A stretch of DNA of 62,972 bases from Deltaproteobacteria bacterium. Its GTDB lineage: Bacteria > Myxococcota_A > Polyangia > GCA-2747355. Positions 32,408 to 41,336 of the stretch are shown piece after piece; positions within the stretch are counted from its first letter, which is position 1; every line of letters begins with the position of its first letter. Below the pieces are notes generated by a model. It was given only the letters and a program-made list of their open reading frames with translations, was not told where the DNA came from and did not search any database. Both the position numbers and the translations under genes were made by a program. The stretch lies in the NCBI GenBank assembly GCA_020633415.1, contig JACKDQ010000018.1, positions 1 to 62,972 of the forward strand, read 5' to 3'.

Positions 32408-34900
32408 ATGAAAGGTCTTCGTTTGCGCCTCAGAGCGAAGCTGGTCGCCGGGTCTCTGGTAATCGGTCTAATTCCAATGCTGATCGCGGTCTACTGGACC
32501 TACGACCTCACCGACAAGGAGCTCGACGTCCAGACGGCGGCGAAGCTCAAGACGGTGATGCAGCTCAAGAAGAATGCGATCGAGGAATGGTTCAAGGATC
32601 GTCGGGGCGACATCACCGTGCTGGCTGGGTTCTACGAGATCGCCGATGCGGTGCAGCGCTTGGATGTGGCCTTTAAAGAAGGCACGAGCAGCGAAGGCTA
32701 TCGTCGCACGCACCAATTCTACGACCCTGTGCTGCGCGCCTATCGAAAGGGCCACGGCTACGACGAGTTGCTGCTGATCGGCAAAGAAGGTGCGGTGGTA
32801 TACAGTACGGAGCAGCGCCCCGATTTCGGTACCAATCTCAGGCATGGCCCCTATGCCGACTCGGTGTTGGGCAAGGTCTATACCAACGCGATGTCGGGCA
32901 GCGCGATGCTGACCGACTTCGCGCCCTACGCCGCAGCCAACGGTGCGCCACGCGCTTTCGTCGGTGCACCGGTTCGTCACAAGGGTGAGGTGGTCGGCGT
33001 GGTGGCCTTGGGGATACCGCTGGCAACGATCAACGAAATCACAAAGGACGCGACCGGCCTCGGTGAAACGGGCGAGACCTACCTCGTCGGATCCGACCAT
33101 CTGATGCGCTCCGATTCGCGCTTCGAAAAGCAATCGACGGTGCTCAAGCGCAAAGTTCAGACCGAGATGGTGACGGCGGCCCTCGCCGGCAAAGAGGATG
33201 TGACCACCGGCACCGATTACCACGGCAAGCCCGTGTGGGCGGCGTTCGCAAAGCTCGACATCGATGGCCTGGACTGGGCGATCGTCGCTGAGCTCGATGA
33301 CGAGGAGGCGATGAAGGCGCTCGGCGGCATTCGCAGTGGCGCAATGGTTCTGGTCGGGATCATCGTTGGTTTGGTCTTCGTTATCGCCTTTGTTGCTGGC
33401 AGTCGCATCGCTGCGCCGGTGAGCAAGATGTCCACAGTGGCAGCGGGCCTTGCCGAGGGTGACGTCGATCAGGATGTCGACTACCGCGGAGGTGACGAGA
33501 TCGGTGAACTCGCCGAAGCCTTCCGGGCGATGATCGAGGCTCAGCGCGAGATGGCTCAAGCGGCCAACGCGGTGGCCCGCGGGGATCTCTCGGTGAAAAT
33601 CAAGGAGCGCTCACCAGCGGACCAGCTGGCCCTCGCACTGAAGAGCTGCGTCGACTCGATCAAGTCGCTTACCGCGGAGGTCGGCGAGGTCGCCGAGGCG
33701 GCGGCCGCCGGCGATATGTCGCGCCGTGGGCATAGCGACCGCTTCAATGGCGGCTACGCCGAGCTGGTCAGGGGATTTAACGGCGCGCTCGATGCGGCGA
33801 TCCGGCCGATCGAAGAGGCAGCGGGTGTACTGGAGAAGCTGGCGAGCCGCGACCTGCGCGCGCGGGTCACCGGCGACTACAACGGTGATCACGCCAAGAT
33901 CAAGGAGTCGCTCAACAGTACCGCTGCGGCGCTACACGACGCGCTCGTTCAAGTGGCCGAGTCGACCGACCAGGTGAGCGCCGCTACCACGCAGATCGCC
34001 TCCAGCAGCCAGAGCATTGCACAGGGGTCGTCGCAGCAAGCCGCGGCTTTGGAAGAGACCTCGAGCACGCTGGAAGAGATGTCCAGCATGACCAAGCAGA
34101 ATGCTGAGAACACCCAGCAGGCTCGCCTGCTCGCCGACGGCGCCAAGAAGGCGGCCGATGTGGGCAATGGCGCGATGGTGCGGATGACTGGTGCGATGGA
34201 GCGCATTCGAACCTCGGCGGAGGGCACCGCGGCGATCATTCGCGATATCAATGAGATCGCATTCCAAACCAACTTGTTGGCGCTCAATGCCGCAGTCGAG
34301 GCGGCACGCGCCGGCGATGCGGGGCGCGGCTTTGCCGTTGTCGCTGAAGAGGTGCGCAGTCTCGCGCTGCGTTCCAAAGACGCCGCCGAGCGCACGGAGA
34401 AACTGATCCGCGAGTCGGTGGATCTCGCCGCAGAGGGTGAGTCGATTTCTTGCGAGGTCAACAGCAACCTCTCGGAGATCGTCGACTCCGTGACCAAGGT
34501 CTCGGCGATCGTCGCCGAGATCAACGTGGCCAGTGAAGAGCAGGCGCGTGGCATCGAGCAGGTCAACCGCGCGGTATCTCAGATGGAGCAGGTCGTTCAG
34601 ACTTCAGCGGCAAACTCTCAGGAGACATCGTCGGCGGCCCAACAGTTGGCCGGTCGCGCCCACGACCTGGCGGCGATGGTCGGCCGCTTTGCCTTGGCGC
34701 GCAGCTCGATGGCGCCGGTGGTCCACCGGCCAGCAGCGCCAGTAGCGCATGTCGTGCCGTCGGCGGGCACCAATGGTCGGAGCAATGGCAATGGTAAGGC
34801 CAATGGCCATCGAAGCGCTAACGGCCTGGGCTCACATGCACGAAGGCTTGATCCGGAGAGCGTGATTCCGTTTGGCCAAGAAGACTTCGGTGACTTCTAG
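32408..34900 (+). CDS. methyl-accepting chemotaxis protein
   Basis: The 830-residue receptor has TM1 (about 12-30), a periplasmic Cache-like sensor (about 31-305), TM2 (about 308-332), a HAMP and further HAMP-like segments (about 333-510), and the cytoplasmic signalling coiled-coil (about 530-770). The hairpin tip carries the nearly invariant DAGRGFAVVAEEVRSLA. Glutamine/glutamate pairs in flanking helices (for example SSQQAAALEETSSTLEE) are likely methylation sites. The C-terminal tail is a Gly/Asn-rich linker ending EDFGDF; it could tether CheR or CheD, but this is a guess. A strong ribosome site (GGGAGGA) precedes the ATG. It heads the chemosensory operon. Confidence 0.95.
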   Translation: MKGLRLRLRAKLVAGSLVIGLIPMLIAVYWTYDLTDKELDVQTAAKLKTVMQLKKNAIEEWFKDRRGDITVLAGFYEIADAVQRLDVAFKEGTSSEGYRRTHQFYDPVLRAYRKGHGYDELLLIGKEGAVVYSTEQRPDFGTNLRHGPYADSVLGKVYTNAMSGSAMLTDFAPYAAANGAPRAFVGAPVRHKGEVVGVVALGIPLATINEITKDATGLGETGETYLVGSDHLMRSDSRFEKQSTVLKRKVQTEMVTAALAGKEDVTTGTDYHGKPVWAAFAKLDIDGLDWAIVAELDDEEAMKALGGIRSGAMVLVGIIVGLVFVIAFVAGSRIAAPVSKMSTVAAGLAEGDVDQDVDYRGGDEIGELAEAFRAMIEAQREMAQAANAVARGDLSVKIKERSPADQLALALKSCVDSIKSLTAEVGEVAEAAAAGDMSRRGHSDRFNGGYAELVRGFNGALDAAIRPIEEAAGVLEKLASRDLRARVTGDYNGDHAKIKESLNSTAAALHDALVQVAESTDQVSAATTQIASSSQSIAQGSSQQAAALEETSSTLEEMSSMTKQNAENTQQARLLADGAKKAADVGNGAMVRMTGAMERIRTSAEGTAAIIRDINEIAFQTNLLALNAAVEAARAGDAGRGFAVVAEEVRSLALRSKDAAERTEKLIRESVDLAAEGESISCEVNSNLSEIVDSVTKVSAIVAEINVASEEQARGIEQVNRAVSQMEQVVQTSAANSQETSSAAQQLAGRAHDLAAMVGRFALARSSMAPVVHRPAAPVAHVVPSAGTNGRSNGNGKANGHRSANGLGSHARRLDPESVIPFGQEDFGDF

Positions 34901-34909
34901 GTTACGGTG

Positions 34910-35176
34910 ATGCGTTCCGGATATCTAACGTGTAGTCAGGCGGCGGTCGTGCTCGGCGTTTCACCGCGCACGATCCGCCGCTACCTGGCGGAAGGCCGTA
35001 TCAGGGGTCACCGCAACCCGCTCAACGGCCGCTGGTTCGTGGCGCGCGTCGTATTGCGTCGCCTGCTCGACGAAGCCGAGGTGCCGGGCGCTGAGGATCT
35101 GCTCAGTCAGATCCACGGCGCCTGGTCGGCTGAGCATCGCATTGTGCGAAAGGTGGACGAGAAAGACCATGGCTAA
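34910..35176 (+). CDS. MerR/excisionase-type helix-turn-helix protein
   Basis: An 88-residue protein whose first 60 residues are a winged helix-turn-helix of the BldC/excisionase type (LTCSQAAVVLGVSPRTIRRY, then GRIRGHRNPLNGRWFV). The ATG at 34910 is preferred (AGG 8 nt upstream); a GTG one codon earlier is possible. It lies 9 nt after the chemoreceptor stop and overlaps cheA by 8 nt, so it is embedded in the chemosensory operon. A DNA-binding protein in this position suggests that the pathway affects transcription, or that the protein regulates the operon. Confidence 0.8.
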   Translation: MRSGYLTCSQAAVVLGVSPRTIRRYLAEGRIRGHRNPLNGRWFVARVVLRRLLDEAEVPGAEDLLSQIHGAWSAEHRIVRKVDEKDHG

Positions 35177-37781
35177 GCCCGAGCTCACCGCGTTACTCGA
35201 GAAGCTCGCTAGCGAAGCGATGCTGGCGACAGTACAGAGCGCGCCATTTTTTGAGGAGCTAATGTTCTTGGTCGAGGACTTGGCGACCCTCGACGAGGAA
35301 GGACAGTTAAAGGATGACGTCGAGACGCTGCGCAATCTGAGCGACAAGCTGGTTGCTGCGCCGGCAACGGAACATCTGGTCGAGCTGCGCGGCATATGCG
35401 ATCGGATGCTGATCTCCACGCAGCAGACGTTCAGGGACGCGGCCGAATTTATCGACGATCCAAGTGTTGTTGCCGAATACCTCAGCGCGCAGGCCGTCGC
35501 CTTGGAGGAGGTTGAAAACCTAGCGCTACAGCTGCAGGCAATGGATCAAGTCGAAAATGACGAGCTGCTGCGAGAACTGAAGCGGCTTTTGCACACCCTC
35601 AAGGGCGATGCGGGCGCGGCGGGGCGTTCGACGATCAGCAAGGTCTACCATCGCCTAGAGGACGCGATCGCCGGCGAGCTTAGCGTGGCGCGGCAAGTGG
35701 ACTTGATCTTGGCGGTGATCGACTGGACGCGCGCGGCCAACGAGATGGTGGCCCGCGGGGAGTGCGAGCAGCCCGACGCCACGGCTGTGCTCCAAACGAT
35801 CGATTTCGCGATTACCGCACCGCCGACCGGTCAGTGGGAGCCAGTGTCCCAACCCGCCGAGCCGATCGGAGCGATCGAGCAGACGAGATCGTCGACGGAG
35901 TCAGCGACCCAGCGGCCCGCGACCGATGCGGCGCGTAGACCGGTCGGTCTCGTGCGAGACGAAGACACGCTCGAAGTTATCGGGGAGTTTCTCGAAGAAA
36001 GCGATGAAGGACTGGCCCAAGTCGACCAGGTTCTTGTCGACGCAGAGCAAAGTGGAATCGACGCCGAGGGGATCAACAAGCTCTTTCGGGTGTTCCACAC
36101 GCTCAAAGGCGTGGCGGCCTTTCTCGAGTTCAACGAAATAAAGGATCTGGGCCACATCACCGAAACCTTTCTTAATATGGCTCGCGACGGTGACGTCGTG
36201 CTCGCTGGGTCGGCGCTCGATCTGATCTTCGATTCCACCGCGATGATGCGGCGCCTGCTCGACCGAGTTCGCGTCGCCGTGGCGCGCAGCGAGGACGTCG
36301 CGTCGCTGCCCGAAGTGGCACGTTTGGTCCGGCGGCTCGAGCGAGGGATCGCCGGCGACTTTGGGACGGACCGCTGTGAAGTGCCGCCCGTGCCCGAAGC
36401 ACGCATCGGCGATATCCTCTCGACCGATGGAACGATCGGACCTGGTGAGCTCGACGTGGCGCTCGACGCGCAGAAGCGCAGTGGTCGTCGCCTGGGCGAG
36501 GAGCTGATCGCGCAAGGCGCCGTGGAGCCCAAACAGGTCGCCCAAGCGCTGCGGGCGCAAAATGCCGCGGCAAAGCTCAAAGAGACGCTCAAAGTTGACG
36601 TGACGCGGGTCGACGCTTTGGTTGAGATGATCGGCGAGTTGGTTATCGTGCAATCGATGGTCGCTCACCTGCCCGAGATTGCCGGCATCCATAGTCCGCG
36701 GGCCCGCAACTACATCGGTCAGCTCTCGAAGATCACGCGCGACCTGCAGGGCGTCGGCATGAGCATGCGGATGGTTCCCGTTCGCGGGGTCTTTCGCAAG
36801 ATGGCGCGAATGGTGCGCGATCTGGGCCGCAAGAGTGGCAAACAGGTCAAGATGGTGCAGGACGGCGAGTGGACCGAGATGGACCGCAGCATGGTCGAGC
36901 GCATTGGTGATCCGCTGGTCCACATGATTCGCAACGCCGTTGACCACGGTATCGAGTCGGCTGAGGCGCGTAAGGCAGCTGGCAAGTCTTTGGTGGGTGA
37001 GATCAGTCTTTCGGCCTACAGCGAGGGAAGCGCGATCATCATCGAAGTCGCAGACGACGGTGGTGGACTCGATCGCGAGCGCATCCGAGCCAAGGCAATC
37101 GAACGCGGATTGATCAGTGCCGAGGAAACGCTCTCCGACGCGCAGATCTACGACTTGCTCTTTTCGCCGGGTTTTTCCACCGCGCAAGAGGTGACGGAGA
37201 TTTCCGGGCGGGGTGTGGGCATGGATGTCGTTCGTCGCAACATCGAGTCGATGCGCGGTACTGTCGTGGTCAATTCGAAGCCCGGACGCGGGACTACCTT
37301 CAAGATCTCACTGCCGCTGACGTTGGCGATCATCGACGGGATGATGGTGCGATGTGGCAAAGAACGCTACATCCTCCCGACACTTTCGGTGAGCGAGTCG
37401 ATCAAGCCCAAGGCGGAGATGGTCTCGCGGTTGGCCGATCGTGGCGAACTGCTGAGCATTCGTGGCGAAATCATCCCAATGCGTCGACTCGGCGATCTGC
37501 TCGACGTCAAAGGCGCGGTGGTCGACCCGACCGATGGTCTGGTGGTGATCGTCGAGACTGTCGGGCGCCGCACGGCTTTGCTGGTCGACGAGGTTATCGC
37601 GCAGCAGCAGGTGGTGATCAAGAGCCTCGATTGCTCCATCGATAGCAAGTGGATCGCCGGGGCGGCAATTTTATCGGATGGTCGCGTGGGGCTAATTCTC
37701 AACGTCGACGAGTTGGCCAACGAAGCCGAGCATGGGCGCAAGCGAAGTACCGGCGCTCGCTCGCGGGTGGTGAATGAATAG
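35169..37781 (+). CDS. cheA: chemotaxis histidine kinase CheA with two Hpt domains and MshEN-like insert
   Basis: The 870-residue kinase starts at ATG 35169 (MAKPEL), overlapping the HTH gene. Two His-phosphotransfer domains are visible: HTLKGDAGAAG (His142) and HTLKGVAAFLE (His310). Before the dimerisation domain a segment (about 412-466, GDILSTDGTIGPGELD to AQALRAQN) matches the MshEN/GspE N-terminal fold, which in MshE binds c-di-GMP. Then come the dimerisation domain (LVEMIGELVIVQSMV), HATPase (HMIRNAVDHGIES, DDGGGLD, GRGVGMDVV) and the CheW-like regulatory domain. No receiver is attached. It phosphorylates CheB and an absent CheY-like partner. The first 110 residues are helical with unknown function. 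Overlaps cheR by 8 nt. Confidence 0.95.
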   Translation: MAKPELTALLEKLASEAMLATVQSAPFFEELMFLVEDLATLDEEGQLKDDVETLRNLSDKLVAAPATEHLVELRGICDRMLISTQQTFRDAAEFIDDPSVVAEYLSAQAVALEEVENLALQLQAMDQVENDELLRELKRLLHTLKGDAGAAGRSTISKVYHRLEDAIAGELSVARQVDLILAVIDWTRAANEMVARGECEQPDATAVLQTIDFAITAPPTGQWEPVSQPAEPIGAIEQTRSSTESATQRPATDAARRPVGLVRDEDTLEVIGEFLEESDEGLAQVDQVLVDAEQSGIDAEGINKLFRVFHTLKGVAAFLEFNEIKDLGHITETFLNMARDGDVVLAGSALDLIFDSTAMMRRLLDRVRVAVARSEDVASLPEVARLVRRLERGIAGDFGTDRCEVPPVPEARIGDILSTDGTIGPGELDVALDAQKRSGRRLGEELIAQGAVEPKQVAQALRAQNAAAKLKETLKVDVTRVDALVEMIGELVIVQSMVAHLPEIAGIHSPRARNYIGQLSKITRDLQGVGMSMRMVPVRGVFRKMARMVRDLGRKSGKQVKMVQDGEWTEMDRSMVERIGDPLVHMIRNAVDHGIESAEARKAAGKSLVGEISLSAYSEGSAIIIEVADDGGGLDRERIRAKAIERGLISAEETLSDAQIYDLLFSPGFSTAQEVTEISGRGVGMDVVRRNIESMRGTVVVNSKPGRGTTFKISLPLTLAIIDGMMVRCGKERYILPTLSVSESIKPKAEMVSRLADRGELLSIRGEIIPMRRLGDLLDVKGAVVDPTDGLVVIVETVGRRTALLVDEVIAQQQVVIKSLDCSIDSKWIAGAAILSDGRVGLILNVDELANEAEHGRKRSTGARSRVVNE

Positions 37782-38604
37782 CGCGGTCTTCGATCGGCTG
37801 CGCGAGATCGCCCACCGTCAGGCGGGCATCGCGCTTTCGCCGGCCAAAAAGACCCTCGTTCAGGGGCGCATCGGGCGGCGTTGTCGCGAGCTGGCGTTGA
37901 CGGATCCCGCAGACTATCTGGCTGTGCTCGAAGGCGAACAGGGCGCGTCCGAGTTGATGCATTTTCTCGACGCTATCGCCACCAATCACACCTCGTTTAT
38001 GCGCGAGGTTGATCACTTTCGCCGTCTTGAGCGCGAGGTGCTTGAGCGCTTGCGTGCTGGTGCAACCAAGTTGCGAATCTGGTCGGCGGCCTGCTCGACC
38101 GGTGAAGAGCCTTACAGCATCGGCTGCCTGGTGCTCGATCTGCTCGAGCGCTGCGGCAGGCCGACGCTGGATTTCAAGATCTTGGCCACCGACATCAGCA
38201 CGCAAGCGCTCGGTGCCGCGGCCAAGGGCTGCTACGATCGGCAACGCGTCGAGCCCCTCGGACGCTACTACCTAACGCGCTTTTTCGAAAACAGCTCCAA
38301 CGGCGGCGCATCTCAGCTGCGCGTCAAACAGTGCCTGCGCGACACGGTGCTCTTTCGCCGGCTCAACTTGGCGCAGCCGCCGTTTCCGCTAAACGGTCCG
38401 ATCGACTTCATCTTCTGTCGCAACGTGATGATCTACTTTGATCGCGCGACGCGCCTTGGTTTGGGTCGAGAGATCTATCGGTTGCTCTCCCCTAAGGGCC
38501 TGCTGATGATCGGCCACGCTGAATCGCTTTCGGACCTCGGGCTGCCATTTTGCGTCGATCGGCCGTCGATCTACCGCCGGGCCCCTGAAAGAGGCGCGAG
38601 ATGA
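37774..38604 (+). CDS. cheR: chemotaxis protein methyltransferase CheR
   Basis: A 276-residue enzyme that methylates receptor glutamates using S-adenosylmethionine. The N-terminal helical CheR_N part (1-75) ends with TNHTSFMRE, the methyltransferase part begins with LRIWSAACSTGEEPYSI (SAM-binding loop) and continues with FKILATDIST and FIFCRNVMIYFD, all canonical. Overlaps cheA and cheD at both ends, consistent with translational coupling. Confidence 0.96.
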   Translation: MNSAVFDRLREIAHRQAGIALSPAKKTLVQGRIGRRCRELALTDPADYLAVLEGEQGASELMHFLDAIATNHTSFMREVDHFRRLEREVLERLRAGATKLRIWSAACSTGEEPYSIGCLVLDLLERCGRPTLDFKILATDISTQALGAAAKGCYDRQRVEPLGRYYLTRFFENSSNGGASQLRVKQCLRDTVLFRRLNLAQPPFPLNGPIDFIFCRNVMIYFDRATRLGLGREIYRLLSPKGLLMIGHAESLSDLGLPFCVDRPSIYRRAPERGAR

Positions 38605-39080
38605 CGCGGTCTGTGTCGGTGGCGATGGGCGAAATCAGGGTGAGTGGCAATCCATTTGTCGAGTTAGTCGCTTACGCACTCGGCTCGTGCGTTGGCATTA
38701 TCGCCTATGACGCTCAACAGCGGATCGGCGGGATTCATCACGTCATGCTGGCTCACGCCTCGATGGTTCCCGCTAAGGCCGAGTGTCGGCCGTCGATGTT
38801 CGCCGATACTGGGTTCCCGCTGCTGGTGCAGATGATGCGTGGCCGTGGCGCGCGTAGCGTGAGCATCCGCTTAGTCGGCGGAGCGTGCTCGTTGGGCGGC
38901 GAAGCGCCGTTTGCCGTGGGAAAGAACAATATCGAAGCGGTGCAGGCGTTGGTCCAACAGAGCGGATTGCCAGTGGTCGGCAGCGACCTGGGCGGCAGCG
39001 TTGCGCGCACGGTGCGGCTGGCGATCGACAGTGGTGTCGTGACGATCGCCTACGGCGACGGCAAGGCGAGGAACTTATGA
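38601..39080 (+). CDS. cheD: chemoreceptor glutamine deamidase CheD
   Basis: A 159-residue receptor deamidase. It contains the catalytic Cys in ALGSCVGI and the catalytic His in GIHHVMLAH, plus the closing RTVRLAIDSG signature. It converts receptor glutamines to glutamates for later methylation. The ATGA overlap with cheR and with cheB shows tight operon packing. Confidence 0.94.
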   Translation: MTRSVSVAMGEIRVSGNPFVELVAYALGSCVGIIAYDAQQRIGGIHHVMLAHASMVPAKAECRPSMFADTGFPLLVQMMRGRGARSVSIRLVGGACSLGGEAPFAVGKNNIEAVQALVQQSGLPVVGSDLGGSVARTVRLAIDSGVVTIAYGDGKARNL

Positions 39081-40162
39081 TCAAGGTCCTAGTGATCGAC
39101 GACTCAGCTGTAGTGCGCCAGGTGCTTACACGGATCTTCGACCGCGCGCCGGACATCGAGTGCATCGGCTGTGCTCCCGATCCCTTCGTCGCGCGCGAGA
39201 TGATCATCGACCATCGCCCCGATGTGCTGACGCTGGACATCGAGATGCCCCGCATGGATGGGTTGACCTTCTTGTCAAAGCTGATGCGTGCGCTGCCGAT
39301 GCCGGTGGTGGTGGTGTCGTCGCTGACGCCGCGCGGCAGTCATATGGCTGCCGAGGCTTTGCGCTTGGGTGCGATCGCCGTGCTGGCAAAGCCCGGGGCC
39401 GCGTATACGGTTGGCGAGCTTGGGCAGCAGCTGGTCGAGACTGTGCGGCAGGCGCGCTACGCCCGCGTTCAGCGGCTGGCGACAGAAGTCGCTGTCGAGC
39501 CTCCGCAACCTTTGCTGACAACCACGAACAAGATCTTTGCGATCGGTGCCTCCACCGGTGGCACCATCGCTATCGAACAGCTGCTGCGTCGCTTTCCGCA
39601 CAACGCGCCGGGCACGCTGATCGTGCAACATATGCCGGCATACGTGACCGAGAATTTCGCGCAGCGACTAGATGGCGTGTCGCTGGTCAAGGTCCGTGAG
39701 GCTAAAGACGGCGACCCGATCATGCCGGGTGTGGTGCTGATCGCACCAGGCGACCACCACATGATGCTGCGACGCTCGGGTGCGCGCTACTTTGTTGAGA
39801 TCTCGCAGGGGCCGCCGGTCAACCGACATCGTCCAGCTGTCGACGTGCTCTTTCGCTCGGTGGCGCAGACTGCGGGGCCGAGCACGATCGCAGCGCTGCT
39901 CACGGGCATGGGTGCTGATGGGGCTCAAGGGCTCTTGGCCTTGCGTGAAGCGGGCGCGAAGACGATCGCTCAAGACGAAGGCAGCTCGGTCGTTTTCGGT
40001 ATGCCGCGCGTGGCGATCGAGCTCGGTGCAGCCGAGCGCGTTCTGCCGCTCGATCGTATTGCCGCCAAGATGTTTGACCTCGCGCAAGGGCGCTCGGTGC
40101 GGGCCTCGCGGTCTGTCGTTGCGTCGAATAATTCCGATGTCTCATCCGGTAAAGGAGCATAG
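39077..40162 (+). CDS. cheB: chemotaxis-specific methylesterase CheB
   Basis: A 361-residue response regulator-methylesterase starting at ATG 39077 (ATGA overlap with cheD). Receiver domain 1-120 with phospho-Asp54 in LTLDIEMPRMDG, then the CheB domain from about 150 with nucleophile Ser159 in GASTGGT, His in IVQHMPAY and Asp in GMGADGAQGL. It removes methyl groups from the receptor when phosphorylated by CheA, giving adaptation. Confidence 0.96.
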   Translation: MIKVLVIDDSAVVRQVLTRIFDRAPDIECIGCAPDPFVAREMIIDHRPDVLTLDIEMPRMDGLTFLSKLMRALPMPVVVVSSLTPRGSHMAAEALRLGAIAVLAKPGAAYTVGELGQQLVETVRQARYARVQRLATEVAVEPPQPLLTTTNKIFAIGASTGGTIAIEQLLRRFPHNAPGTLIVQHMPAYVTENFAQRLDGVSLVKVREAKDGDPIMPGVVLIAPGDHHMMLRRSGARYFVEISQGPPVNRHRPAVDVLFRSVAQTAGPSTIAALLTGMGADGAQGLLALREAGAKTIAQDEGSSVVFGMPRVAIELGAAERVLPLDRIAAKMFDLAQGRSVRASRSVVASNNSDVSSGKGA

Positions 40163-40164
40163 CT

Positions 40165-40698
40165 ATGCAAGAGCAACGGGCAGTGGGTACGGAAAGCAAG
40201 TGCGAGGGAGCACTCGATCGCCTGGCCGGAAAGTACATGACCTTTAAGCTCGGTGACGAGAACTACGCACTGCCGATCTTGACCGTGCGCGAGATCATCG
40301 GGCTGATGGAGGTGACACGCGTACCGCGAACTGCCGAGTACGTGCGCGGCGTGATCAACTTGCGCGGACGCGTGATCCCGGTGGTCGACCTTCGCGTCAA
40401 GTTTGGAATGCCCGCTGTTGAGGCTACCGACCAGACGGTGATCATCGTGGTGCAGTACGCGCATGCCTCTGGCGACCTGACGATCGGTCTATTGGTTGAT
40501 CAAGTGGTTGAGGTGCTCGACATCGCGGTCGCACAGATCGAGCCACCTCCAAAATTCGGCGTCGTGGACATCGATACCAATTTCCTCTTGGGCGTGGGCA
40601 AGGCCGGCGATCGTGTGACCTTCTTGCTCGATACACAAGAGGTGCTGAGCTTCTCGGAGAGCGAAAACATTCGGCTGTTGAGCGACGCCGGGGCATAG
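40165..40698 (+). CDS. cheW: chemotaxis coupling protein CheW
   Basis: A 177-residue adaptor linking receptor and CheA. The CheW fold spans about 22-165 (KYMTFKLGDENYALPI, VRGVINLRGRVIPVVDL, IGLLVDQVVEVL). AAGGAG lies 8 nt upstream of the ATG, 2 nt after cheB. Confidence 0.95.
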   Translation: MQEQRAVGTESKCEGALDRLAGKYMTFKLGDENYALPILTVREIIGLMEVTRVPRTAEYVRGVINLRGRVIPVVDLRVKFGMPAVEATDQTVIIVVQYAHASGDLTIGLLVDQVVEVLDIAVAQIEPPPKFGVVDIDTNFLLGVGKAGDRVTFLLDTQEVLSFSESENIRLLSDAGA

Positions 40699-40701
40699 TC
40701 G

Positions 40702-41103
40702 ATGGACGATCGCAAAGCGACTTTACGGATCCTATGCGGCCATCCAGTGATGGACCGCGATCACCAAGAGATCGTGCGCTTGCTCGGTCGCGCCCTGCAG
40801 GGGCTGACGCGCGGGCTACGTCGTGAGGGTGTACACTTGCTGATCGCCGACCTTGTCAGCTACCTCGTCGATCACTTCGACAGGGAGGAAGGTTTGATGG
40901 AGCGCAGCGGTTACCCGGAGATCGAGGCGCATCGCGCCGCGCATCGCGGCTTTCTCGAACGTGTGCGCGGATTGCAGCGGCAAGCTGCCGATGCCGAGTA
41001 CCCGGCGCTCTCGACGCAGTTTTATCTGATGCGTGATTGGCTCGAAGAGCACGTGCTTGGTACAGACAAGGCGACCGCCGCATACCTCAACGCGGTCGCC
41101 TGA
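40702..41103 (+). CDS. bacteriohemerythrin
   Basis: A 133-residue single-domain hemerythrin. Di-iron ligands appear in the usual order: MDRDHQEI, YLVDHFDREE, HRAAHRGF and LEEHVLGTDKA. It binds oxygen reversibly or stores/delivers iron or NO. As the last gene of the chemosensory operon (3 nt after cheW), it is likely the oxygen-related input or a redox buffer for the receptor, suggesting an aerotaxis-like role. A second, more divergent hemerythrin is encoded at 28673-29044. Confidence 0.9.
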   Translation: MDDRKATLRILCGHPVMDRDHQEIVRLLGRALQGLTRGLRREGVHLLIADLVSYLVDHFDREEGLMERSGYPEIEAHRAAHRGFLERVRGLQRQAADAEYPALSTQFYLMRDWLEEHVLGTDKATAAYLNAVA

Positions 41104-41336
41104 GTCGCCGAGCTCGCCGTCTGGCTCGGCGGCCGTCGCAGCCGGTGAGGCGCGCCGTGAGCTGAGCCGCGGCCTGCCCGTTTTGGTCGGGCGCATCGGG
41201 TCGGCTGTTCTCGATCGCTGGCTAGAGCGGCCAGCGCGCCACGTGGTGTAGATACTAAAGCGACACAATATCAGCATCTTGCACAGGCGCCAAGCTGGTC
41301 TGACTCTTGCTCATCTATACATGCAGGAGTATGCAC

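Noticed and set aside
35901..37187. Long antisense frame of 428 codons over cheA
   Set aside because: It mirrors the cheA coding strand, is rich in His/Arg/Asp from reversed codons, and has no domain.
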